Below, piece after piece: positions 53,677 through 61,185 of a DNA stretch of 64,000 nt. The translations under genes were made by a program, and so were the position numbers. Within the stretch, counting starts at the first letter, position 1; the number at the start of each line of letters is the position of its first letter. The DNA lies in contig NZ_UIHB01000001.1 in the NCBI RefSeq assembly GCF_900476395.1, forward strand, positions 316,217-380,216, given 5' to 3'. Below the pieces are notes generated by a model. It searched no databases and was not told where the DNA came from. It saw nothing but the letters and a program-made list of their open reading frames with translations. The stretch is from Xanthomonas euroxanthea. Its GTDB lineage: Bacteria; Pseudomonadota; Gammaproteobacteria; Xanthomonadales; Xanthomonadaceae.

Positions 53677-53691
53677 TTGCAAAAAATGCAA
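53677..53691. promoter_or_regulatory. Perfect palindrome in the hpxD-hpxR gap (LysR-type operator)
   Basis: TTGCA-AAAAA-TGCAA is a perfect 15-nt inverted repeat containing the LysR box form T-N11-A. It lies 20 nt before hpxR and 92 nt before hpxD, so it could control both. The 13-nt core is identical to that at 40842. The Klebsiella HpxR site TCTGC-N4-GCAAA shares only its GCAAA half. Confidence 0.72.
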
Positions 53692-53711
53692 CACCAACCG
53701 GGCCCCGCCGC

Positions 53712-54629
53712 ATGCTGACCTTTTCCCGCTTCACCCGTTACTTCATCGAGGTGGCCCGCTGCGGCAGCATCCGCAAGGCCTCGGAGGTGCTGCACGTGTC
53801 GGCCTCGGCGATCGACCGGCAGATCCTCAAGGCCGAGGAAGAGCTGGGCGCGCAGCTGTTCGAGCGCCTGCCCGGGCGGCTGCGGCTGACCGCCGCCGGC
53901 GAGCTGCTGCTGGTGGACGTGCGCGGCTGGGAGAAGGCCTACGCCCGCACCCTGGAGCGCTTCGACGAGCTCAAGGGGCTGCGCCGCGGGCATGTGGAGA
54001 TCGCCATGATCGACGCGCTCAGCGAGGGCGTGGTGCCGGAGGCGGTGGCGGCGCTGGTGCAGGAGTACCCCGGCATCACCTTCAACCTGTCCACCGCGCG
54101 CAACCAGCGGGTGATGGAAATGGTGACCTCGGCCGATGTGGACATCGGCCTGCTGCTGGACCCGGTGAGCAGTGTGGACCTGGAAGTGCGCGCCTTTGCC
54201 GACATCCCGCTGGGCATCGCGATGCCGGTCGGCCACCCGCTCAGCACCCGCACCGAGCTGCAGCTGAGCGAGACGCTGGAACACCGCCTGCTGCTGCCGG
54301 CCGCGCCGTTGATCGTCGGCGAGCATGCCAAGGTGCTGTACCAGCGCCAGCACATCGACGTGAAGCGGCTGACCCACTGCAACGACGTGCGCACCTTGCG
54401 CGGGCTGGTGCGCGCCGGTGCCGGCGTGGGCCTGATGTCGTGGCTGGATGCCGCACCGGATGTGGCCGACGGCCGGCTGGCGTTCGTGCCGTTCCGCCGC
54501 CACCTGACCAAGCCGATGACGCTGGCGCTGTGCGTGGCCCCGCAGCGGCAACTCTCGCGCTCGGCGCAGCTGGCGATCCAGGCGCTGGCGGCGAAGATCG
54601 ATGCGATGGTGGTGCCGGTGGTGGGGTGA
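53712..54629 (+). CDS. hpxR: LysR-family regulator, HpxR-like
   Basis: The 305-aa protein has the LysR winged helix FTRYFIEVARCGSIRKASEVLHVSASAIDRQILKAEEELG (split 7-46); the segment SASAIDRQI is less common than the usual SQPALSR-like helix. A substrate-binding domain follows to about 295. Divergent orientation from hpxDE and the palindrome between them match the Klebsiella HpxR arrangement, in which hypoxanthine is the inducer and HpxR represses its own gene. The ATG at 53712 is the natural start. Confidence 0.75.
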   Translation: MLTFSRFTRYFIEVARCGSIRKASEVLHVSASAIDRQILKAEEELGAQLFERLPGRLRLTAAGELLLVDVRGWEKAYARTLERFDELKGLRRGHVEIAMIDALSEGVVPEAVAALVQEYPGITFNLSTARNQRVMEMVTSADVDIGLLLDPVSSVDLEVRAFADIPLGIAMPVGHPLSTRTELQLSETLEHRLLLPAAPLIVGEHAKVLYQRQHIDVKRLTHCNDVRTLRGLVRAGAGVGLMSWLDAAPDVADGRLAFVPFRRHLTKPMTLALCVAPQRQLSRSAQLAIQALAAKIDAMVVPVVG

Positions 54630-54654
54630 GTGTGCTGCGCAAGCGGCCCTCACC

Positions 54655-55135
54655 CCTGCCCCTCTCCCGCAGGCGGGAGAGGGGAAAGGCCGTGCGTTCG
54701 TGCAGGCCGATGGCATGCAGGTACTGCCACTCGCATGCAGGTACGCCGATACACGCAGCTCGCGCAGCGCGTTTCCCTTCTCCCGCTTGCGGGAGAAGGT
54801 GCCCGCAGGGCGGATGAGGGCATACCGGTACTGCCATTCGCATGCAGGCACCGCCGATACACGCAGCTCGCGCCGTGTGTCTCCCTTCTCCCGCCTGCGG
54901 GAGAAGGTGCCCGCAGGGCGGATGAGGGCATACCGGTACTGCCACTCGCATGCAGGCACCGCCGATACACGCAGCTGACGCCGTGTGTTTCCCTTCTCCC
55001 GCCTGCGGGGGAAGGTGTCCGCAGGGCGGATGAGGTGCCACTCGCATGCAGGCACCGCCGATAACACGCAGCTGACGCAGTGCGTCTCCCTTCTCCCGCT
55101 TGCGGGAGAAGGTGCCCGCAGGGCGGATGAGGGCA
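54655..55135. repeat. Tandem array of hairpin repeats (period about 107 bp)
   Basis: One degenerate and four full copies of a CCTTCTCCCGC-TT-GCGGGAGAAGG hairpin, followed by TGCCCGCAGGGCGGATGAGG, are spaced by GCATACCGGTACTGCCAC, TCGCATGCAGGCACCGCCGA and TACACGCAGCT segments. The ACTGCCA landmarks at 54723, 54830 and 54938 give periods of 107 and 108 bp; the last unit lacks about 12 bp. The array fills the gap between hpxR and tatD. Confidence 0.88.
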
Positions 55136-55183
55136 ACGTCCACCCAGTACAATCACATCTGCTCTTTCAGGCGACACCGCAGC

Positions 55184-55990
55184 ATGCAGTTGATCGATAT
55201 CGGCGCCAACCTCACCCACGACTCCTTCGACCGCGACCGCGACGCAGTGCTGCAACGCGCACGCGAGGCAGGCGTTGCGCAGCTGGTGATCACTGGCGCC
55301 AGCCGGGAACATTCGCCGCTGGCCTTGCAGCTGGCCCAGCAGCACCCCGGATTCCTCTACGCCACCGCCGGTGTGCACCCGCACCACGCAGTGGAATTCA
55401 CCGCCGAATGCGAGGCCGAAATGCGCACGCTGCAGGCGCATCCGCAGGTGGTGGCGGTGGGCGAATGCGGGCTGGATTATTTCCGCGATTTCGCCCCGCG
55501 CCCGGCGCAGCACAAGGCCTTCGAGCGCCAGCTGCAATTGGCCGCCGACAACGGCAAGCCGCTGTTCCTGCACCAGCGCGAGGCGCACGACGATTTCCTG
55601 TCGATCATGCGCAGCTTCGATGGCCGCCTGGGCCCGGCCGTGGTGCATTGCTTCACCGGCACCCGCGAAGAACTGTTCGACTACCTGGACCGCGATTACT
55701 ACATCGGCATCACCGGCTGGCTGTGCGACGAGCGGCGCGGTGCGCATCTGCGCGAGCTGGTGCGCAATATCCCGGCCAACCGGTTGATGATCGAGACCGA
55801 TGCGCCCTACCTGCTGCCGCGCACGCTCAAGCCGATGCCCAAGGACCGCCGCAACGAGCCAAGGTTCCTGTCGCATATCGTCGAAGAACTCGCGCGCGAT
55901 CGTGGCGAGGACGTGGCGCTGACCGCGGCCAACAGCACGGCCGCCGCGCGGGCATTCTTCCGTCTGCCCGCGCCTGCAGCCGCGGCATGA
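55184..55990 (+). CDS. tatD: TatD family deoxyribonuclease
   Basis: The 268-aa TIM-barrel metallonuclease matches TatD closely: DIGANLTHDSFDRDRD (4-19), TAGVHPHHAVEF (about 64-75), AVGECGLDYFRDF (Glu ligand, about 94-106), LHQREAHDDF, VVHCFTGT, YIGITGWLCDERRG and LIETDAPYLLPR. TatD is a 3'-5' exonuclease linked to DNA repair and to quality control of Tat substrates. The tat export genes are not nearby. It begins 48 nt after the repeat array. Confidence 0.93.
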   Translation: MQLIDIGANLTHDSFDRDRDAVLQRAREAGVAQLVITGASREHSPLALQLAQQHPGFLYATAGVHPHHAVEFTAECEAEMRTLQAHPQVVAVGECGLDYFRDFAPRPAQHKAFERQLQLAADNGKPLFLHQREAHDDFLSIMRSFDGRLGPAVVHCFTGTREELFDYLDRDYYIGITGWLCDERRGAHLRELVRNIPANRLMIETDAPYLLPRTLKPMPKDRRNEPRFLSHIVEELARDRGEDVALTAANSTAAARAFFRLPAPAAAA

Positions 55991-56008
55991 CGTGCGCGGC
56001 GTGGGCAA

Positions 56009-56677
56009 TCACGCCGCCAGCAACTCCCAGCCCTGCGCATCGCGCAGGCGCAGCCCCGGTTGCGGTGCATCCACGCTGACCCGCACACCGCTGGCCCACG
56101 GTAGCTGCCGTTGCTGCGGAAACCAGCGGCGTGCCTGATCGACCACGATCAACAAGCCATCATCGTCGCCCAGCGCGGCAAAGCCCTCGACCGCCGGCGC
56201 AAATGGCCGCACGCCGAAGTGATGGGCGACGCTGCTGGTCACCACCGCGACATCGTTGCTGGGCAGCCCGATCTCGCTCAGGCACAGCAGTTCTTCGCCG
56301 TGGAACGCGCCGTCGCCGGTGACCACGTCCTGCACGGCCTGGCGCGCGATCAACTCCAGCACCGCGCCATCGGGGCCGGCGAAATACACCGAGTGCGATT
56401 GCCATACGCCATCCAGTCGAAACTCCCGGCGGCCGTGTGGATCGGCAAGCAGGTTGCTGCGCGCGCCGATCCACTGCGCAGCGGCGTCGAAGCGCGAGGG
56501 CGCCACGTTGAACGCCAGATGCACACTGCCCACCGGCTGCTGCGCCTGCACACATTCCAGCGTGCTCCAGCCGATGCGAACGCTGTTGCCGTGTTGCGGC
56601 AGCTGCAGCACGTCGCGATAGAAGCGCAGGCTGAGGTCGGGGTCGAGGCAGGGCAGCAACAGGTGACGAAGATGCAT
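56009..56677 (-). CDS. VOC (glyoxalase/dioxygenase) superfamily protein
   Basis: The 222-aa protein opens with a VOC half-domain: LRHLLLPCLDPDLSLRFYRDVLQL (about 3-26) and SHSVYFAGPDGAVLELI (about 96-112) with the terminal metal-type Glu. The second half (about 115-222) is a degenerate VOC module lacking clear metal residues. It may be a lyase, dioxygenase or antibiotic-binding protein; the substrate is not inferable. The frame was cut at the ATG at 56677. It is convergent with tatD (18-nt gap). Confidence 0.7.
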   Translation of the reverse strand: MHLRHLLLPCLDPDLSLRFYRDVLQLPQHGNSVRIGWSTLECVQAQQPVGSVHLAFNVAPSRFDAAAQWIGARSNLLADPHGRREFRLDGVWQSHSVYFAGPDGAVLELIARQAVQDVVTGDGAFHGEELLCLSEIGLPSNDVAVVTSSVAHHFGVRPFAPAVEGFAALGDDDGLLIVVDQARRWFPQQRQLPWASGVRVSVDAPQPGLRLRDAQGWELLAA

Positions 56678-56977
56678 GGCAGGCGCAGGTGGTGGAAGAA
56701 GCGGGCATTGAACGACCTCAATCGCGGTTGAGGTCAAGCCATGTGTTCGAATTCTGTAGAGCATCTGCCAGCGATAGCGAGGCGCGTGATGTCTATGGCA
56801 GAGGCTTCAGTCGCGATGATGTCTGCAGGCCAGCCGCATCGTGCGCATGCGCACTTCTACAAGATCAGCGGTCGCTTGTGTGGCTGACAGGGTGTGTTAG
56901 TCAGATGTCGGCTCAAAAAAGCCAGCGCTAGAGCCGGTGGTGAGGAACGCGACCCAGCAACGTAAGCCTGCCTGCGT

Positions 56978-57043
56978 GTAGGAGCGCACTCGTGCGCGAG
57001 GGCGTTTCCGGGACAGCCACATCGCGCCTAGGTGCGCTCCTAC
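56978..57043. repeat. REP pair (GTAGGAGC ... GCTCCTAC)
   Basis: Two inverted REP units, GTAGGAGCGCACTCGTGCGCGA and its counterpart ending TAGGTGCGCTCCTAC, enclose GGGCGTTTCCGGGACAGCC. The family matches the copy at 49391. The remaining part of the 56678-57088 gap holds no gene I can support. Confidence 0.78.
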
Positions 57044-57088
57044 AACAGCCGCGGTGCGTTCGCTGTTATTGGCGCAACGCAACCTCGC

Positions 57089-57976
57089 TTAAAGCACTTC
57101 CGCCAGCGCCCACAGATGCCGGACCAGCGGCGCGGTGTCCAGGGCGCCCGGCGACACCGCCAGCGCGAGCCTGGCCAGCGGCATCTGGCCTTCGATCTCC
57201 AGATAGCGCACGCCGGGCAGTTGCAGCTGGGCGGTGGAGGCGGGCACCACCGACACGCCCAGTTCGGCGGCGACCAGATTGACGATGGACGACATCTGCG
57301 GCGCTTCCTGGGTGATGCGCAAGGTCACGCCGGATTGCCGGCAGGCGGCGAGGATCTCGTCGTACAGGCTGGAACCGAAGCTGCGCGGGAACAGGATGAA
57401 CGGCTCGCCCGCCAGCGCCGCCAACGGCGCGCTGTTGCGGGCGGCCAGCCGATGCGCGGTGGGCACGGCGATCTTCATCGGCTCGTCGGCAAAGCGCAGC
57501 AGTTGCAGGTCGGGCGGCGTGCTCAGGCCGTAGCGCACGAAGGCCGCGTCCAGGCGGCCTTCGGCCAGGGCCACCAGCAGCCCGGCGGTATTGGTTTCTT
57601 CCAGCAACAGCTCCACCCGCGGCCATTGCCGGCGAAAGTCGCGGATCAGATGCGGCACCACCGGATTGAACGCGGCCGAGGCGGTGAAGCCCAGGCGCAG
57701 CCGGCCGGATTCGCCACGCGCCACCCGCCGCGCGGTTTCTGCGGCGCGCTCCACGTCGGCGAGCACGCGGCGCACCTCGACCAGGAAGGCCTCGCCGGCC
57801 GGGGTCAGCTCGGCGCCGCTGTGGGTGCGCCGGAACAGCGGCGTGCCCAGATCGCGTTCCAGCGCCTGGATCTGCTGGCTCAACGGCGGCTGGCCGATCC
57901 CCACCCGCGCTGCGGCCCGGGTGAAGTTGCCCTCTTCGGCGACGGCCAGGAAATAGCGCAAGTGGCGAAGTTCCAT
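57089..57976 (-). CDS. LysR-family regulator, YnfL-like
   Basis: The 295-aa LysR protein has the winged helix MELRHLRYFLAVAEEGNFTRAAARVGIGQPPLSQQIQALERDLGTPLF (split 1-48) and the RLRLGFTASAAFNPVVP start of the effector domain, characteristic of the BenM/CatR/YnfL group. It diverges from a YnfM-like MFS gene, the same arrangement as E. coli ynfL-ynfM. It probably activates the transporter in response to an unknown ligand. Confidence 0.82.
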   Translation of the reverse strand: MELRHLRYFLAVAEEGNFTRAAARVGIGQPPLSQQIQALERDLGTPLFRRTHSGAELTPAGEAFLVEVRRVLADVERAAETARRVARGESGRLRLGFTASAAFNPVVPHLIRDFRRQWPRVELLLEETNTAGLLVALAEGRLDAAFVRYGLSTPPDLQLLRFADEPMKIAVPTAHRLAARNSAPLAALAGEPFILFPRSFGSSLYDEILAACRQSGVTLRITQEAPQMSSIVNLVAAELGVSVVPASTAQLQLPGVRYLEIEGQMPLARLALAVSPGALDTAPLVRHLWALAEVL

Positions 57977-57981
57977 GCTAT

Positions 57982-58023
57982 CTGTCCTGCATATGGCAAC
58001 TGCCAGCATCATATATTGGACAG
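57982..58023. promoter_or_regulatory. Nested inverted repeats between the LysR and MFS genes
   Basis: An outer repeat CTGTCC/GGACAG (57982-57987 and 58018-58023) surrounds an inner perfect palindrome TGGCA-AC-TGCCA (57994-58005). The 96-nt gap is otherwise AT-richer than flanking genes. The layout fits LysR recognition and activation sites. Confidence 0.55.
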
Positions 58024-58072
58024 GGGGTCGTAGCGGGCGAATACTCGCCGTCCCTGTCTCGATGCTGCGCCC

Positions 58073-59359
58073 GTGTCCTCTCCTGATCGCCGCGCCGGCA
58101 GCTCGCCGGGCACGCACGCCGGCCTTGCCGACGCACCCGCCGCCGACGCGCCCGCCAGCGGCCGCATCCGGCTGGCCTTGTTCCTGGCCGGCTTTGCCAC
58201 CTTCTCGCTGCTGTACAGCGTGCAGCCGGTGCTGCCCGAGTTTGCGCGCGCCTTCGGCGTGGACGCGGCCACCGCCTCGCTGCCGTTGTCGCTGGCCACC
58301 GGCGCGCTGGCCCTGGCGATCTTCTGCGCCGGCGCGGTGTCAGAGAACCTGGGCCGGCGCGGGCTGATGTTCGTGTCGATCGCGCTGGCCGCGCTGCTCA
58401 ACCTGCTCGCCGCGTTTCTGCCGCACTGGGGCGCGCTCGTGCTGGTGCGCACCTTGTCCGGTATCGCGCTGGGCGGGGTGCCGGCGGTGGCGATGGTGTA
58501 CCTGGGCGAAGAGCTGCCGGCCAACAAGATGGGCGCGGCCACCGGTCTGTATGTGGCCGGCAATGCCTTTGGCGGCATGAGCGGACGCATCGTGATGAGC
58601 GTGCTGACCGATCACTACGACTGGCGCACTGCACTGGCGATGTTGAGCGTGTTCGACCTGCTGTGTGCGTTGGCATTCTTCTGGTTGCTGCCGCCGTCGC
58701 GCAACTTCGTGCGCCGGCACGGCATCAATCTGCGCTTCCATCTGCGCGCCTGGGCCGGGCATCTGCGCGACCGCAACCTGCCGTTCCTGTTCGCGCTGCC
58801 GTTCCTGCTGATGGGGGTGTTCGTGTGCCTCTACAACTACGCCGGCTTCCGGTTGGGCGGGCCGGAATTCGGCCTGAGCCAGAGCCAGATCGGCATGATC
58901 TTCAGCGCCTATGTGTTCGGTATCGTCAGTTCGTCGGTGGCCGGCGCGGCGTCGGATCGCTTCGGGCGCGGCCCGGTGGTCAGCACCGGTATCGTGCTGT
59001 GCGTGCTCGGCGTGGCACTGACCCTGGCGCATGTGCTGGCGCTGGTGGTGGCCGGCATCGTGCTGCTGACGATCGGCTTCTTCATTGCGCATTCGGCCGC
59101 CAGCGCGTGGGTGAGCCGGCTCGGCGGTGCGCACCGCAGCCATGCCGCATCGCTGTATCTGCTGGCGTACTACGCCGGCTCCAGCGTGATCGGCGCGCTC
59201 GGCGGCTGGTTCTGGCAGCACGGTGGCTGGGGCGCCCTGGTCGGCATGTGCCTGACCTTGCTGGCGCTCGCCTTCGCGGCGGCCTACGTGCTGCGCCAGC
59301 GCGCCGACGACGCGCGGCCGTACGGGCGCTTTGCGCCGCATCCCGCACGCGGCGAGTGA
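58073..59359 (+). CDS. ynfM: MFS transporter, YnfM-like
   Basis: The 428-aa protein has twelve predicted helices after a soluble, Ala/Asp-rich N-terminal tail of about 40 residues. Matches to YnfM include FSLLYSVQPVLPEFARAF (about 43-60), TGALALAIFCAGAVSENLGRRG and LVRTLSGIALGGVPAVAMVYLGEE, split around 125. YnfM belongs to the sugar/drug efflux DHA1 group with unproved substrate (acetamido-glucose or arabinose-like compounds are suggested for relatives). The GTG at 58073 is the only start that preserves the tail; no good ribosome site is seen. Confidence 0.82.
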   Translation: MSSPDRRAGSSPGTHAGLADAPAADAPASGRIRLALFLAGFATFSLLYSVQPVLPEFARAFGVDAATASLPLSLATGALALAIFCAGAVSENLGRRGLMFVSIALAALLNLLAAFLPHWGALVLVRTLSGIALGGVPAVAMVYLGEELPANKMGAATGLYVAGNAFGGMSGRIVMSVLTDHYDWRTALAMLSVFDLLCALAFFWLLPPSRNFVRRHGINLRFHLRAWAGHLRDRNLPFLFALPFLLMGVFVCLYNYAGFRLGGPEFGLSQSQIGMIFSAYVFGIVSSSVAGAASDRFGRGPVVSTGIVLCVLGVALTLAHVLALVVAGIVLLTIGFFIAHSAASAWVSRLGGAHRSHAASLYLLAYYAGSSVIGALGGWFWQHGGWGALVGMCLTLLALAFAAAYVLRQRADDARPYGRFAPHPARGE

Positions 59360-59460
59360 TGCGGAGCGCCCGGCGCGAGCATCCGGGAACCACCGAGGCC
59401 GATATGGACGCCAGCTGCGCGTAGCATGGGCGTGCCCGGCATGCGGGTGGTTGGCTTGGT

Positions 59461-59491
59461 GGATTCGGGATTCGTGATTCGTGATTCGTAA
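59461..59491. repeat. GATTCGTG short direct repeats
   Basis: GGATTCGGGATTCGTGATTC and a following GTGATTCG are tandem 7-8-mers in the gap between ynfM and the MerR gene. Confidence 0.55.
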
Positions 59492-59618
59492 AAGCTTGCG
59501 CGCGCGGTTGCCGGTGGCAGCGCTTGTGGTGCGAGCCGCATCCGGGCGCGAGCTGTGATGCCTTGGTGTGGGCGGCCGCGTCTGTGAAAAAAACTGCCGC
59601 GCACGCGTCGATGCGCGG

Positions 59619-60047
59619 CTAGGGAGCGGGCTTGCGGCCTTTGCGCTGTGTTGCAGGAGAGGGTGCATACGTGGTCTGCGCCGCCCCTTGTGCAAGGGTT
59701 TCCAGCAGGCGCGCACGTCGCCGCTCCAGGTCGGCCAGCTGGCGCTCGATCAGCTGCAGGCGTGCCCGATGCGCCTGCGCGGTTTCCGGGCACATCTGCG
59801 CGCCTTCCACCAGGCGCATGCAATCAGGAAAGCCGCGAATGTCGTCCAGGCTGAAGCCGGTGGCGATCAGCCGCTGGATCTGCCGCACCTGTGCAACGCA
59901 GGACCCGGGGAACACCCGGTAGCCATTGGCGCTGCGCGAGGACGTCAGCAGTCCATGCGCGTCGTAGTGACGAAGCGAGCGCACGCTGGCGCCGGTCTGC
60001 AGCGCCAGTGCGCCAATGCTCAGCGATGGTTCGGACGAGGTAGCCAT
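59619..60047 (-). CDS. MerR-family transcriptional regulator
   Basis: The 142-aa MerR protein begins SIGALALQTGASVRSLRHYDAHGLLTSSRSANGYRVF (split 10-46), with the R-x-x-R-x-Y-D and NGYR marks of the MerR DNA-binding domain. A dimerisation helix (about 95-122) lacks the paired metal-binding cysteines of CueR/ZntR, though single Cys residues occur at about 50, 76 and 85. A drug- or ligand-responsive type is likely. It diverges from an exported alpha/beta hydrolase. The ATG at 60047 follows the usual spacing to the operator. Confidence 0.83.
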   Translation of the reverse strand: MATSSEPSLSIGALALQTGASVRSLRHYDAHGLLTSSRSANGYRVFPGSCVAQVRQIQRLIATGFSLDDIRGFPDCMRLVEGAQMCPETAQAHRARLQLIERQLADLERRRARLLETLAQGAAQTTYAPSPATQRKGRKPAP

Positions 60048-60074
60048 GCGCCCAGCATACGTCGCACGCAAGGC

Positions 60075-60105
60075 TTGACCCTCACATTGGTGTGAGGCTC
60101 GAGGA
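60075..60105 (+). promoter_or_regulatory. MerR-type operator and stretched promoter for the divergent hydrolase gene
   Basis: A TTGACC -35 (60075-60080) overlaps the inverted repeat CCTCACA-TTGG-TGTGAGG (60080-60097). A -10-like region near 60100-60106 leaves about 19-20 nt of spacer, the extra length on which MerR activators act. Confidence 0.7.
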
Positions 60106-60136
60106 TGCTGGCTCCCATTGTCTGGAGCTCACCCCG

Positions 60137-61072
60137 ATGCCTGTTCGCTTGCTTCCTGTCATTGGCCTGTTGCCGATGCGCCACGTGCTGGCTTGCCTGC
60201 TGCTGCTCTCTTCGACCTTGGCTGCGGCGGGCCCGGCGGCCATCCCTGCGTCCCGCAGCTACACCGTCACCGCACCCGACGGCGTGGCCCTAGCGGTGCA
60301 GGAGCATGGCGCCGTCGATGGCCCGGCAATCGTGTTTGTGCACGGCCTGCTCGGTAGCCGCATCGACTGGGACGCGCAGCTGGCCGATCCGCGCCTGCAA
60401 GGCTATCGGTTGATCACCTACGACCTGCGCGGGCATGGGCTGTCCGGCAAACCGGCGGCAGCGTCCGCGTATCAGGATGGCGCGCTCTGGGCCGACGACC
60501 TGGCTGCCGTGTTGAAGACCGCCAACGCGCGCGATGCGGTGCTGGTCGGTTGGTCGCTGGGCGGTGCGGTGATCACCAACTACCTCACCCGCCACGGCGA
60601 CGCAGGTCTTGGCGGCGTGGTGTATGTCGACGGCGTGATCGAACTGCGCGCGCAGCTGCTGGGCGCGCATCCGGCGGTCTATCGTGATCTGGTCTCCGAC
60701 GACCTGCGCACGCATCTGCAGGCGGTGCAGGAGTTCCTGCGGTTGTGCTTTGCCACCCAGCCGCCCGCGCCGGTGTTCGAGACCTTGCTGGCCAACGCGG
60801 CACTGGCCTCGTGGGACATGCAGCGTGCCGTGCAGGGCATGTCGATCGACGTTGCCGGCCTGCAACGCACGCAGCTGCCGGTGTTGCTGCTATACGGCGC
60901 AGGCGATGCACTGGTGGCCACCGCGCCGACACTGGCGCGTGCGCGGCAGCTGCAGCCGCGTGCGCAGACCGTGCTGTATCCCGACGCCGGGCACGCCCCG
61001 TTTCTGGAAGACAGCCCGCGCTTCAATCAGGATCTGCTGCGCTTTGTCGAACAGGCCGCCAACGCCCACTGA
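60137..61072 (+). CDS. Exported alpha/beta hydrolase
   Basis: The 311-aa alpha/beta-hydrolase has a signal peptide (VLACLLLLSSTLAAAGPA, about 15-32). Its fold shows FVHGLLGSRIDWD (oxyanion hole), YDLRGHGLSGKP, nucleophile GWSLGGAVITNY (about residue 138), LLYGAGDALV and YPDAGHAPFLED, a complete triad. Relatives include haloperoxidase-like and ester hydrolases. It starts at 60137 with GGAG 10 nt before, downstream of the stretched MerR promoter, so the MerR protein probably induces it in response to a toxic ester or similar compound. Confidence 0.82.
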   Translation: MPVRLLPVIGLLPMRHVLACLLLLSSTLAAAGPAAIPASRSYTVTAPDGVALAVQEHGAVDGPAIVFVHGLLGSRIDWDAQLADPRLQGYRLITYDLRGHGLSGKPAAASAYQDGALWADDLAAVLKTANARDAVLVGWSLGGAVITNYLTRHGDAGLGGVVYVDGVIELRAQLLGAHPAVYRDLVSDDLRTHLQAVQEFLRLCFATQPPAPVFETLLANAALASWDMQRAVQGMSIDVAGLQRTQLPVLLLYGAGDALVATAPTLARARQLQPRAQTVLYPDAGHAPFLEDSPRFNQDLLRFVEQAANAH

Positions 61073-61185
61073 CGCGGCGTGACGCACGCGCGATCCGTAT
61101 GGTGCGCTGTGCTGCCTGCGCGGCGCCCGTTGCCGCCGCGCAGGTCGGCACGCCGATGGCGGCATACCCATGTCGCCATCGGCGG

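Noticed and set aside
53665-53691. Exact Klebsiella HpxR site TCTGC-N4-GCAAA
   Set aside because: Only the GCAAA half is present; the upstream half reads CAAGC, so I report the local palindrome instead.
54655-55135. CRISPR array
   Set aside because: Repeats are about 107 bp with repeated, not unique, intervening sequence, and there are no cas genes.
52551-55136. 861-codon minus-strand frame crossing hpxD, hpxR and the repeat array
   Set aside because: It runs through three unrelated features in the wrong frame or strand; part of it is just translation of the tandem repeats.
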